A model generated the notes under the pieces. It did not search any database, had not been told where the DNA came from, and saw only the letters and a program-made list of their open reading frames with translations. The position numbers were made by a program, and so were the translations under genes. A stretch of 64,000 bases of DNA from assembly GCF_014879975.1 (NCBI RefSeq), contig NZ_CP062501.1, positions 62,001 to 126,000 of the forward strand, read 5' to 3'. Positions 1-8,580 of the stretch are shown piece by piece. Each line of letters starts with the position of its first letter. Within the stretch, counting starts at the first letter, position 1. This DNA is from Vibrio bathopelagicus. GTDB taxonomy: Bacteria; Pseudomonadota; Gammaproteobacteria; Enterobacterales; Vibrionaceae.

Positions 1-2
1 CA

Positions 3-248
3 CTAACTATCGGTGTTGCTACTCTTCTAGATTCTGAAGAAGTAATGATCCTTTCTCTAGGCCACAACAAAGCTCAAGCGCTTCAAATGGCTATCGAAGG
101 TTCTGTAAACCATATGTGGACTGTTACTGCTCTACAGATGCACCGTAAAGCTATCATCGTTGCTGATGAGCCAGCTCAACAAGAGCTAAAAGTTAAGACT
201 CTACGCTACTTCCAAGAGCTAGAAGCAGAGAACATCCAAGACCTATAA
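3..248 (+). CDS. nagB: Glucosamine-6-phosphate deaminase, 3' end
   Basis: This is the C-terminal 81 codons of NagB, cut by the window edge. The enzyme converts glucosamine-6-phosphate to fructose-6-phosphate and ammonia in amino-sugar catabolism. The reading frame is open from base 3. The tail matches the family C-terminus closely: [11 protein letters not shown], a VNHMWT segment, and an ending [14 protein letters not shown] very close to E. coli NagB. Here it is followed by a strong terminator and then convergent mtlR, so it is the last gene of its transcript. The call is firm although the catalytic half lies outside the window. Confidence 0.93.
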   Translation, partial: LTIGVATLLDSEEVMILSLGHNKAQALQMAIEGSVNHMWTVTALQMHRKAIIVADEPAQQELKVKTLRYFQELEAENIQDL

Positions 249-267
249 TCTCAGGTTTTGTTGAAAC

Positions 268-294
268 AAAAAGCCACATAATGTGGCTTTTTTT
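268..294 (+). terminator. Intrinsic terminator after nagB
   Basis: The stem AAAGCCACAT pairs with ATGTGGCTTT and is followed by a T run. It lies 20 bases after the nagB stop codon. Confidence 0.9.
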
Positions 295-427
295 GTACCT
301 GAAATTCGCGGTCAAGGTACAAAACTACCCAACGATTAAAACAAAAGGTGCAGATAGCAATCGACATAAGAATCGTCAATTCATGTCATGCTTAGCTCGG
401 AAGAAATAGGAGGGCTGGAGTGAATAC

Positions 428-459
428 AAAAAAGCGATTTCTCAAGCTAGAGAAACCGC
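428..459 (-). terminator. Intrinsic terminator after mtlR
   Basis: Read on the minus strand, GCGGTTTCTC pairs with GAGAAATCGC (ten pairs including one G-U) around a six-base loop, followed by six T. The plus-strand version has a mismatch, so the element is oriented to end the mtl transcript about 90 bases after mtlR. The rest of the 249-545 gap shows no gene. Confidence 0.8.
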
Positions 460-545
460 CATCAATTTAAGTTTTGGAATGAAACAAACGAGCAAATGCA
501 AGATACGTATGTGAAGGCTCGACATAGTGAACGAAGAATGGAAAA

Positions 546-1136
546 CTAAGAACTCAGCGCGTTATCTCGGCACAAGGTAGTGATAATGTCAGTGATAGCC
601 AAAACGATCGTCGACTTCACTTTTTGATTATGTCGCCCCAAGAACATTTCAAGCATTGGACCAGACATGGTCTCCACCATCTCCGAGTCATATTCGATTG
701 GCATTATGCGTTGAATCGCCTTCACCTTGTTGAGCTCAAATATAACGTCGACTTCTGTGAAGCTGGTGTCTTCACCCTGTATTTTCGCCCACTCTTTCAA
801 GGTAACGAAAATCTCTAAATCATCGTAGAGCTCTTTACTGATCACACCAAGCCCTAATAGCAGCTTAGCGCGGATCATAATCTCGCCTAACGGCCCGCCA
901 CTGTTGAGAAGTGGTTCAACAACAAATTTAATTGCCGTGTCGTCTTTCTTGAAAATGTTTTTTAATACGGCATCTACCGTGTCATCCAATGCATCATAAG
1001 CCGCCATTAGACAGGCGCTAGCGCTCTCAGCTTCAGATAGGGCTTCGAGTAATTCAGTTTCGTGGCTAGTTTGTATTGGCATAACGGCTCGACAATAAGA
1101 AAGTGCCACTGGTGTGGCACTTTGATGGTTTATCAT
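546..1136 (-). CDS. mtlR: Mannitol operon repressor MtlR
   Basis: MtlR-family repressor of mannitol utilisation, 196 aa. It is a mostly helical protein without a classical helix-turn-helix, as is typical of the family. Recognisable segments are [22 protein letters not shown] near residues 77-98 and the following [15 protein letters not shown]. It is the third gene of mtlA-mtlD-mtlR and overlaps the mtlD stop by four bases, so the two are translationally coupled. The first ~18 residues are poorly conserved-looking and a downstream Met (about residue 19) is a possible alternative start. In the family it lowers mtl expression in the absence of mannitol. Confidence 0.9.
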   Translation of the reverse strand: MINHQSATPVALSYCRAVMPIQTSHETELLEALSEAESASACLMAAYDALDDTVDAVLKNIFKKDDTAIKFVVEPLLNSGGPLGEIMIRAKLLLGLGVISKELYDDLEIFVTLKEWAKIQGEDTSFTEVDVIFELNKVKAIQRIMPIEYDSEMVETMSGPMLEMFLGRHNQKVKSTIVLAITDIITTLCRDNALSS

Positions 1137-2281
1137 TTTAATGCTAGATAAGCTTCTTCCGCTAGTTTAACAACTTCTGAGTCACTATTCAGCTCAGAAT
1201 AATGCGCTAATGTCTCAGCAAACCCTTTTTCTGCGAACATTGCTTGAAGTTCAACCGCTTGTGGGTCGTCTTCATTCTTATAATGGAACGCTGCTGCAAT
1301 TGCTTTTACTAGGTGAACATTCGGTAGGCCATACTCTAATGTACCGTTCAGAGGCTTAACTAGGCGGTCTTGCGGGCTCAGTTTACGAATTGGCTGACGA
1401 CCAACACGGTCTACTTCATCACGTAGGAACGGGTTAGCAAAACGACCAAGAATCTTTTGGATGTAAGCCGCGTGAGCTTCTGGATCAAAACCGTAACGCT
1501 TAATCAAAACCGCACCGCTTTCTTCCATCGTTGCTGTTACTTCAGCTCGGATTACGTCATCTTCGATCGAGTCTTTAATGGTTTCGTGACCAGCAAGCAC
1601 ACCAAGGTATGCGGTTACCAAGTGACCCGTATTTAGCGTAAACAGTTTACGCTCAACGAAAGCCATTAGGTTGTCAGTGCATTCCATACCTGGGATGTTT
1701 GGAATCTCACCCTTAAATTGTGTTTGATCTACGATCCACTCGCTGAACGTTTCAACGGTTACAGCTAGAGGGTCTGTTTCGCCCGCTTCTGCCGGTGGAA
1801 CAATACGGTCGACCGCTGAATCAACAAAGCCAATGTGCTCTTCAATGAAGGCTTTCATTTCATCAGAAAGGTGCTCTAACACTGCTGCTTTTAATTGGCT
1901 AGTACCGCGAACCATGTTCTCTGCCGCGATGATGTTCATTGGTGCGGTATTGTTTGCTGCAGCACGCTTTTCAATGCCTTGAGCAATCGACTTAGAGATA
2001 ATTTTAAGAACAGTCGGGCCTACCGCTGTGGTCACAATATCAGACTCAGCAATGCAATCTACCACGGCGCTTGTCGCTGAGTTTACTGCTGTCACGTTCT
2101 TAACAACTTCAACAACACACTCTTCACCAACAATCTTAACTGGGTATTCTTTGCGTTCAATTAACGCATTTACAACCGTTTCATTTACGTCAGCAAACGT
2201 AACCTTCATACCAGCGTCAGAAAGAAGTTTACCAATGAAGCCACGACCGATATTACCTGCACCAAAATGTAACGCTTTCAT
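1133..2281 (-). CDS. mtlD: Mannitol-1-phosphate 5-dehydrogenase
   Basis: Oxidises mannitol-1-phosphate, the product of MtlA, to fructose-6-phosphate with NAD+. At 382 aa it has the normal family length. It begins with a Rossmann fold, [20 protein letters not shown] (GxGxxGRG), and carries the polyol-dehydrogenase signature around [16 protein letters not shown], including the catalytic Lys. It lies between mtlA, 181 bases upstream, and mtlR, which it overlaps. The mtlA-mtlD gap holds a strong hairpin that could uncouple or stabilise transcript segments. Confidence 0.97.
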   Translation of the reverse strand: MKALHFGAGNIGRGFIGKLLSDAGMKVTFADVNETVVNALIERKEYPVKIVGEECVVEVVKNVTAVNSATSAVVDCIAESDIVTTAVGPTVLKIISKSIAQGIEKRAAANNTAPMNIIAAENMVRGTSQLKAAVLEHLSDEMKAFIEEHIGFVDSAVDRIVPPAEAGETDPLAVTVETFSEWIVDQTQFKGEIPNIPGMECTDNLMAFVERKLFTLNTGHLVTAYLGVLAGHETIKDSIEDDVIRAEVTATMEESGAVLIKRYGFDPEAHAAYIQKILGRFANPFLRDEVDRVGRQPIRKLSPQDRLVKPLNGTLEYGLPNVHLVKAIAAAFHYKNEDDPQAVELQAMFAEKGFAETLAHYSELNSDSEVVKLAEEAYLALK

Positions 2282-2408
2282 AATTTTGACCTTATAAATA
2301 TTAAATCTAGATAGCTAACCACTCAACAACATGCCTGACGATGTGCCCTAGGCATTAAGCAGTAAGCTATTCAGACTGAATCTTCTTAAAGAGATTAAGA
2401 CCGAAAAT

Positions 2409-2434
2409 GAGGCCAGTAGGGGGATACCGGCCTC
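2409..2434 (-). other. Hairpin between mtlA and mtlD
   Basis: On the minus strand GAGGCCGGTA and TACTGGCCTC form a 9-of-10 base-paired stem around a short C-rich loop. It starts about 30 bases after the mtlA stop codon. It is followed by ATTTTCGG rather than a clean T run, so it may be an attenuator, a processing site or a 3'-end stabiliser rather than a full terminator. Confidence 0.6.
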
Positions 2435-2462
2435 CTTCACTCAGGAGCTTGACTAGAGCTTT

Positions 2463-4355
2463 TTAGTTTCCGTTGAGAATACGTAGAACATCAGCAGGGT
2501 TTGTTGTGTTCTGTAGGCATTCCACAGCTTCTTCATCATCGAGTGAATTGGTAATAGCCATCAGCACCATGTTGTGCTCATCGCCTTGTGCGGCAATACC
2601 GATAACCATCTTCGCGATATCATCTTCGTCTTCGCCCCACTGAATACCTTCAGGGTACTGACAGAAAACGATGCCGGTTTTTTGTACATATTGTTTCGCT
2701 TCGATTGTGCCGTGTGGTACAGCGATAGACTCACCTAGGTAAGTAGACACAAGCTCTTCACGAGCAAACATGCCGTCTACGTATTCCGGTGATACGTTGC
2801 CAAGTTTTACTAATTGGTCACCAGCAAATTTGATTGCGTCTTCTTTTTGAGTCGCTTTAAGGCCAAGGAAGATGCTGTCATTAGTTAGGGCAAGCTTGTT
2901 GCTTTCTTGAGCAGGCGCTTCTGCAGGAGCTGGAACTTCTACCTTCGCCTCACCACTTTGTGCTTCAACCAGCTCTGCTACTAGGTTGTCGTATACAGCC
3001 CCGTCTAAGAAGTTACTTAGAGACATGTGCATTGCACCTGGAATGGTGTTACGTGCACGGTCTGTTAAGTCTTTATGCGTAATAACAATCTGCGAATCAG
3101 CTGGTAGGTTGTTGATTGCGTAGTTCGTTACCTCGATGTCTAGGCCTGCTGCTGCTACCTTTTTACGAAGTAGACCGGCACCCATTGCACTTGACCCCAT
3201 ACCCGCATCACACGCTACATAAACAGCTTTAACATCCGCTAGGTTTACATCAGCTCCTGATGCTGCACCTTTAGAAGACGCTTTCATGTCTTTCATTTGA
3301 GCTGAGGCTTTTTCTAGTGAATCTTCGTCGTCACCTTGAGCTGAAGTCTTAAGTAGGATTGAAGCTACGATGAAAGACACAGCCGTTGCAGCGATTACAG
3401 AAAGTACAACACCGATGTAAGACCCTTTAGGTGTCATCAACAAGATAGCGAAGATAGAACCTGGTGATGCTGGAGAGATAAGGCCAGAATCGAACACTAC
3501 GTTAGTGAATACACCCGCCATACCACCTGCGATTACAGCAAGGATTAGACGTGGGTTCATTAGAACGTAAGGGAAGTAAATTTCGTGGATACCACCTAGG
3601 AAGTGGATGATAGATGCACCTGCAGCAGACTGCTTCGCGCTACCTTTACCAAACACCATGTAAGCAAGTAGAAGACCAAGACCCGGACCTGGGTTAGCTT
3701 CGATTAGGAAGAAGATTGAGCGACCAATCTCTTCAGATTGCTGGATACCTAGTGGAGAGAAGATACCGTGGTTGATTGCGTTGTTTAGGAATAGGATTTT
3801 CGCAGGTTCAACAAAGATAGAAGCAAGAGGTAATGCACCCGCTTCAACCATCACGTTAACGCCAGCCGCCAAGCCAGAAGATAGAACTTTAACTGCAGGA
3901 CCAATCACGATGAACGCAATGATCGCGCAGATCATGCCGATGATACCAGCCGAGAAGTTGTTCACTAGCATTTCGAAACCACTCTTCACTTTACCGTGAA
4001 CAGCTTCATCGAATTTCTTAATTGCGATACCACCCAGTGGACCTACAATCATTGCACCCATGAACATTGGGATATCAGTACCAACGATAACACCCATTGT
4101 TGTGATAGCGCCGACTACCGCACCGCGGTCACCACCAACCATTTTACCACCGGTGTAACCAATCAATAGTGGCAGTAGGTATGTAATCATAGGACCAACC
4201 ATTGATGCTAACGTTTCGTTAGGCCACCAACCTGTTGGGATAAATAGTGCAGTAATGAAACCCCACGCAATAAATGCGCCGATGTTTGGCATTACCATAT
4301 TGGATAAGAAACGACCAAAGTTTTGAACCTTGATCTTCGCTTCTGGTGATAACAT
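2463..4355 (-). CDS. mtlA: Mannitol PTS permease EIICBA
   Basis: Inner-membrane phosphotransferase that imports D-mannitol as mannitol-1-phosphate. The chosen Met gives 630 aa, near E. coli MtlA (637); the reading frame is open 45 codons further upstream, but the protein from MLSPEAKIKVQNFGRF matches the family start. The order is IIC (about 1-340, multi-membrane-spanning, with GGIHEIYFPYVL), IIB (phospho-Cys about 382 in VACDAGMGSSAMG), an Ala/Pro/Glu linker, and IIA (phospho-His about 548 in SIAVPHGT). It heads mtlADR. Upstream lie a CRP-like site and a long leader, where V. cholerae has the antisense sRNA MtlS. Confidence 0.97.
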   Translation of the reverse strand: MLSPEAKIKVQNFGRFLSNMVMPNIGAFIAWGFITALFIPTGWWPNETLASMVGPMITYLLPLLIGYTGGKMVGGDRGAVVGAITTMGVIVGTDIPMFMGAMIVGPLGGIAIKKFDEAVHGKVKSGFEMLVNNFSAGIIGMICAIIAFIVIGPAVKVLSSGLAAGVNVMVEAGALPLASIFVEPAKILFLNNAINHGIFSPLGIQQSEEIGRSIFFLIEANPGPGLGLLLAYMVFGKGSAKQSAAGASIIHFLGGIHEIYFPYVLMNPRLILAVIAGGMAGVFTNVVFDSGLISPASPGSIFAILLMTPKGSYIGVVLSVIAATAVSFIVASILLKTSAQGDDEDSLEKASAQMKDMKASSKGAASGADVNLADVKAVYVACDAGMGSSAMGAGLLRKKVAAAGLDIEVTNYAINNLPADSQIVITHKDLTDRARNTIPGAMHMSLSNFLDGAVYDNLVAELVEAQSGEAKVEVPAPAEAPAQESNKLALTNDSIFLGLKATQKEDAIKFAGDQLVKLGNVSPEYVDGMFAREELVSTYLGESIAVPHGTIEAKQYVQKTGIVFCQYPEGIQWGEDEDDIAKMVIGIAAQGDEHNMVLMAITNSLDDEEAVECLQNTTNPADVLRILNGN

Positions 4356-4931
4356 AGGTAGAACCCCGTAGTGTATTGGTTGGTCAAATGACCGAAAGTG
4401 TGTGCTCAAAAGTTGATTAAAATGTATCACAACATTTCCAAAATGCACCCTAGCCCAACTTTCGTGACAAACATCACGCATAAAAAACATTTTGGGGTTA
4501 ACAGCAACGCTTTAGATCACAAAAATGTCATGAATCTAAATTACAAAGTGAAATTGATGAGAATAATTCTAATTCACACGAGATGTAGATCACACTTACA
4601 AACCCAGCAGTAAAAAATAATTAGAGATCAAGATCGCATTTAATAAAAGGTGCATCTTAAAAACTATAAACCATGTATGAAGGAACACCATTCCTAGTGT
4701 GTTTTCTATGCACTCAGATGAATTAAATCTATCATTATGTAATTTAATTACAGAATATAATAAAGGTCTTTCTTGATGCTTTTTTAGAGAACCCTTCCCC
4801 CAAAAACTCAAAATACATGAACAATGAGGAAGCGGAATTGCGTAAAGTAGATGTGTTATTCTAGTAATCAGTTCCTGTGTAATTCCGACCCCACATTATC
4901 CAGTAGTCAAATGACGACTTAAGAGAAGACT
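4356..4931 (-). promoter_or_regulatory. mtlA leader and promoter region
   Basis: These 576 non-coding bases lie between mtlA and the divergent gene at 4932. A CRP-like palindrome, CGTGACAAACATCACG, sits at 4463-4478, and a weaker candidate (CGAGA-N6-TCACA) at 4579-4594. An inverted repeat, CCAAAATG/CATTTTGG, at 4438-4445 and 4488-4495 brackets the first site. A short GGTC-AAAT-GACC hairpin is near 4382. In V. cholerae the antisense sRNA MtlS comes from this location on the opposite strand; I cannot define its ends here. No convincing protein is encoded. Confidence 0.55.
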
Positions 4932-5798
4932 ATGTCAGACAAGATCTCCACATCGGCACTCGCTAAACAAAAAGGCATAGAAGCTAAAACTCTATTTAGT
5001 GACCTAAAAACGGCTGGCTATATCGTACGTTCAGAAGACCGCTGGGTGCTGACCGAGCGAGGGGAAAGCTTTGGTGGGGAATATGTAGAACACAAAAAGT
5101 TTGGTGTATTTATCGTATGGCCAGAAAAACTGCTCATCGACTTAGACTCCTTCTCTGGAAAAACACTAACCGCAACTCAGCTCGGCAATGCCTTTCAACT
5201 CAGCGCAAAGAAAATCAACTTATTGCTCAATGAGCTTGGCTGGATAACAAAAGAAGACGACGGCTGGCATGTCACCTCTACAGGCTTAAAAGCCGGTGGT
5301 GAACAAAGAGAAGATAAAGCCACACAAAACTTATTCGTCGTATGGCACGACTCATTGGTACGTAATAAACGTTTAAAGCAGTCCGTTGTTGAATTCCTAG
5401 GGCACGATGCTGAAAGCCACTCTACTGATGTGTCATTTTCCAGTTTTCGTCAGAAATTCGAAGCGAAGCACCGAAGCTTAGATGGACATTATGTTCGTTC
5501 AAAGGGAGAGCTGATCATCGATAACTGGCTTTATATGGCAGGAGTGGTTCATGCGTACGAGCGTCCGCTGCCGATCTCAAAAGAAGTGATCTGCGATTTT
5601 TATCTACCAAGTGGTAAGGTGTATATCCAGTTTTGGGGAACCGATTCTGCGCCAATAACCGAAGACAAGCGTATAGAGACAAGAAAAATATACCAAGAGC
5701 ACGGCTTTAGCTTAATCGAAATCACTCCTGAGGATATCCCTAATCTAGATAGCGTGCTCCCCCCATTATTACGCCAATATGGAATAAAAGCGTACTAA
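4932..5798 (+). CDS. Two winged-helix repeats plus PD-(D/E)XK-like domain
   Basis: Unnamed conserved protein of 288 aa. Residues about 7-65 and 78-140 look like two copies of one DNA-binding-type module: a helical part, then a GW/RW strand, T-x-x-G, and a VW ending. This resembles the winged helix of phage antirepressor C-termini. Residues about 186-270 resemble the nuclease-like tail seen on some UvrD-type helicases: YVRSKGELIIDNWL (Glu193), CDFYL (Asp222), then YIQFWG. In active relatives the last motif usually has Glu (IE-x-W-G); here it is Gln233. It is divergent from mtlA. The domain calls are by pattern only, and no function is claimed. Confidence 0.7.
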   Translation: MSDKISTSALAKQKGIEAKTLFSDLKTAGYIVRSEDRWVLTERGESFGGEYVEHKKFGVFIVWPEKLLIDLDSFSGKTLTATQLGNAFQLSAKKINLLLNELGWITKEDDGWHVTSTGLKAGGEQREDKATQNLFVVWHDSLVRNKRLKQSVVEFLGHDAESHSTDVSFSSFRQKFEAKHRSLDGHYVRSKGELIIDNWLYMAGVVHAYERPLPISKEVICDFYLPSGKVYIQFWGTDSAPITEDKRIETRKIYQEHGFSLIEITPEDIPNLDSVLPPLLRQYGIKAY

Positions 5799-6122
5799 CC
5801 CACTGAATCACGGCACTCCAAACCAATTAAGTTCACATTTATTGAATCATTGTGGACATTATTAACCATAGTGATTTGATGTGTTCGCTATTTTTCCCCA
5901 GCCATTCTTCTATTATCTTACACCCATCGACTTGAGCTACCGCAGATACTCGATTTATGGGGACATGTTCGATAGCCATTTAAGCGTTAAGTCTTTTAGA
6001 AATTGACGGTTCGAGCAACGATTTCGATAGAGATACTGCCTAAATGCGTTATCCGTTTATTGTTGACGTTACCGAACATAAAACCCTACAACATTTATTA
6101 TTGATAGATATTAGGATTCAAC
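5799..6122 (+). promoter_or_regulatory. Non-coding gap upstream of nfsB-like gene
   Basis: These 324 bases hold no convincing ORF, RNA or terminator. A TTGACG box near 6062 is a possible -35 element for the nitroreductase, but no clear -10 partner was found. Confidence 0.3.
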
Positions 6123-6779
6123 ATGACTCATCCAATCATTACTGATCTAAACACTCGTTACACAGCTAAAAAATACGATGCCGAAAAACGCATCTCTGCG
6201 GAAGACATGGAAGTAATCAAAGAAGCACTTCGTTTATCAGCTTCTTCTATCAACTCTCAGCCTTGGAAATTCATCATCATTGAGAGCGACGCAGCAAAAC
6301 AACGTTTCCACAATACTTTCGAGAACATGTTCCAGTTTAACCAACCACATGCGAAAGAAGCGTCACACACGATCCTGTTTGCTCATGATCCTAAATACAC
6401 TAAAGAGAAATTCGCGAAGCGTGCAGATACGGAAGTAAGCTCTGGTCACCTACCTGCTGAAATGTACGAGCAATTCTTAGGTGCTTACGCATTCGCAGAA
6501 ATGAACACAGACGAAGCCGGTTTCAACGGTAACTGGACTAAGTCTCAAGTGTACATTGCACTGGGTAACACACTGCACACATTAGCTCGTCTTGGCATCG
6601 CTTCAACACCTATGGAAGGCGTAGACGCAGCTCTGATCGGCGAAGAATTTGCTGACGAACTAGAAGGTCACGTTGTTGATGTAGCACTGGCTATCGGCTA
6701 CCACAAAGACGGCGAAGACTACAACCACGGCAAACCAAAAGCGCGTCTAGCGCTTGATGAAGTCGTTACTACGTTATAA
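6123..6779 (+). CDS. nfsB: NfsB-type NAD(P)H nitroreductase
   Basis: FMN-dependent oxygen-insensitive nitroreductase/flavin reductase, 218 aa, the usual length. It reduces nitroaromatics, quinones or flavins with NAD(P)H. Family marks are RYTAKKYDAEKRIS at the N-terminus, LSASSINSQPWKFI (FMN contacts, residues about 39-51), and GIASTPMEGVDA near residues 159-170. It appears to be transcribed alone, with a terminator 70 bases after the stop. It resembles E. coli NfsB and the Vibrio fischeri major flavin reductase FRase I. The exact physiological substrate cannot be read from sequence. Confidence 0.88.
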   Translation: MTHPIITDLNTRYTAKKYDAEKRISAEDMEVIKEALRLSASSINSQPWKFIIIESDAAKQRFHNTFENMFQFNQPHAKEASHTILFAHDPKYTKEKFAKRADTEVSSGHLPAEMYEQFLGAYAFAEMNTDEAGFNGNWTKSQVYIALGNTLHTLARLGIASTPMEGVDAALIGEEFADELEGHVVDVALAIGYHKDGEDYNHGKPKARLALDEVVTTL

Positions 6780-6846
6780 CAGTTACTACGCTGTAATCGG
6801 CACAACGCTGTAATAGCTAAAACAAACAAATCGCACTGCTTTATTT

Positions 6847-6872
6847 GGCCAGACTCTCGTCTGGCCTTTTTT
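6847..6872 (+). terminator. Intrinsic terminator after nfsB
   Basis: GGCCAGAC pairs with GTCTGGCC around a TCTC loop, followed by six T. Confidence 0.92.
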
Positions 6873-6909
6873 GTATCTGTTATTCATCCAAGCAACTACC
6901 AACCACTTA

Positions 6910-6965
6910 GTCATAAAGACACATTGGATTTATTTTGATTACAAATACGACAATGTCATAAAGAC
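6910..6965 (+). promoter_or_regulatory. Two NorR-type enhancer sites
   Basis: The same word, GTCATAAAGAC, occurs at 6910-6920 and 6955-6965, 45 bases apart. Each fits GT-N7-AC, the pattern of NorR binding sites upstream of E. coli norVW. They lie 56-110 bases before the sigma-54 promoter, which is the expected range for an enhancer-binding activator. E. coli has three sites; no exact third was found. Confidence 0.7.
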
Positions 6966-7020
6966 ACATCGCGGTGTTCAAAAACCAAACAAACAACAAT
7001 AAAACAAACACTTAAAAACA

Positions 7021-7036
7021 TGGCACAACTAGTGCA
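7021..7036 (+). promoter_or_regulatory. Sigma-54 promoter for norVW
   Basis: TGGCAC-N5-GTGCA matches the -24/-12 consensus TGGCAC-N5-TTGCA with one change. It is 38 bases upstream of the norV start codon. Together with the GT-N7-AC sites it supports NorR/RpoN control by nitric oxide. Confidence 0.8.
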
Positions 7037-7073
7037 ATGGGAGCCTTAGATATTTAAATAAGGTATTATCATT

Positions 7074-8579
7074 ATGACTATTCACGTTAAATCAAATGTT
7101 CACTGGGTCGGCGTCCACGATTGGGAAACAGAACACTTCCATGGTAAGGAATACCACATGAACAAAGGTACCAGCTATAACTCGTACCTGATCCGTGAAG
7201 AGAAGACAGTGCTTGTCGATACTGTCGATCATCGCTTTACTGAACAATTCCTTGCAAACCTTGAGATGGAAATCGATATAAATGACATCGATTACATCAT
7301 TTGCCAGCATGCAGAGGAAGACCACTCAGGTGCCCTTTCCGCACTACTAGCTAAAATTCCAAACACACCTGTTTACTGCACAGAAGCTGGTGTTAACTCG
7401 ATTGTTGGCCATCACCATCAGCCTGACTGGAACTTCAGAACCGTAAAAACCGGCGACACGCTCGATGTCGGTAACGGCAAGCAACTTATCTTTGTTGAGA
7501 TGAAGATGTTGCACTGGCCAGACTCAATGGCGACCTACTTAACTGGCGATGAAATCCTGTTCAGTAATGATGCATTCGGCCAACACTACTGTGACGAAAA
7601 CCTATTCAACGACCAGCTAGACCAAGTAGAACTTCATGATCAATGTCTGCGTTATTTCTCTAACATCCTGACGCCGTTTGCGCCTCTAGTAAAAGCGAAG
7701 ATAGAAGAAGTGTTAAGTTTAGGTGTGCCGATCGATGTGATTGCGACTTCTCACGGTTGTATTTGGCGTGACAACGCGACTCAGATCGTTGAGCAATACT
7801 ACGAGTGGTCGAAAGCCTACAAAGAAGATCGTATCACCATTGTCTACGACACCATGTCGAACAACACTCGCATGATGGCCGATGCTATCGCTAAAGGGAT
7901 CCGTAAAGGCAGCCCAGAAACGGCAATCAAGGTCTTCAATATCTCTAAGCACGACAAGAATGACATCCTTGCCAACATCTTCCGCTCAAAGGGCGTACTT
8001 GTTGGTTCATCGACCATGAACAATGTGATGATGCCGCAGATCGCTGCGCTACTTGAAGAGATACACGGCCTACGTTTCGCAGAAAAAAGAGCCGCTGCAT
8101 TCGGTTCTTCAGGTTGGACCGGTGGTGCAGTTAAACGCATCGATGCTCGCCTACGTGAAGCCAATTTCGAAGTCAGCGCACCACAACACATCCACTGGAA
8201 ACCAGACACAGATGCCCTTCGCCAATGTATCGATTACGGCATGACGCTTGCTGAGGTGTGGCGTACAGAAGCAGATGAAGTGAGCGCACCGAAACAAGTA
8301 TCACGCAATGTACAACCGCTTGAAACCACACCTGCCCCTGCAGAAAACACTGCCGCTCTCAAAGACACGACAGAGCAGGAAACAGAAGTAGCTCAAGATA
8401 ACTCAGTACACACGGCAGACTGCACTTGCTGGCGTTGTACAGTATGCGAATGGGTGTACGACCCACAATTGGGTGAACCTTACCAAGGCGTCGAACCAGG
8501 AACTCCTTGGGCGCAAGTACCTGATGATTTCCTTTGCCCTGAATGCCATTTAGGCAAAGAAGTGTTTGTGGAGAAGTAG
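7074..8579 (+). CDS. norV: Anaerobic NO reductase flavorubredoxin
   Basis: Cytoplasmic flavo-diiron enzyme that reduces nitric oxide to nitrous oxide under low oxygen. At 501 aa it is close to E. coli NorV. The order is a metallo-beta-lactamase-like diiron domain with HAEEDH at 79-84 (HxExDH ligands), a flavodoxin domain from about residue 255 ([24 protein letters not shown]), an acidic linker, and a C-terminal rubredoxin with two CxxC pairs (CWRCTVC and CPEC). norW starts one base after its stop, so the pair is one operon. The promoter carries sigma-54 and NorR-type elements. Confidence 0.97.
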   Translation: MTIHVKSNVHWVGVHDWETEHFHGKEYHMNKGTSYNSYLIREEKTVLVDTVDHRFTEQFLANLEMEIDINDIDYIICQHAEEDHSGALSALLAKIPNTPVYCTEAGVNSIVGHHHQPDWNFRTVKTGDTLDVGNGKQLIFVEMKMLHWPDSMATYLTGDEILFSNDAFGQHYCDENLFNDQLDQVELHDQCLRYFSNILTPFAPLVKAKIEEVLSLGVPIDVIATSHGCIWRDNATQIVEQYYEWSKAYKEDRITIVYDTMSNNTRMMADAIAKGIRKGSPETAIKVFNISKHDKNDILANIFRSKGVLVGSSTMNNVMMPQIAALLEEIHGLRFAEKRAAAFGSSGWTGGAVKRIDARLREANFEVSAPQHIHWKPDTDALRQCIDYGMTLAEVWRTEADEVSAPKQVSRNVQPLETTPAPAENTAALKDTTEQETEVAQDNSVHTADCTCWRCTVCEWVYDPQLGEPYQGVEPGTPWAQVPDDFLCPECHLGKEVFVEK

Positions 8580-8580
8580 C

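Noticed and set aside
546..4355. Mannitol operon as an acquired element
   Set aside because: Gene order and sequence are standard for Vibrio, with no mobility genes or repeats at the edges.
4356..4490. 45-codon N-terminal extension of mtlA
   Set aside because: The extended protein does not match the PTS family; MLSPEAKIKV is the expected start.
4398..4811. Short frames on both strands in the mtlA leader
   Set aside because: They lie in the AT-rich regulatory region with no ribosome sites; better explained as leader and promoter.
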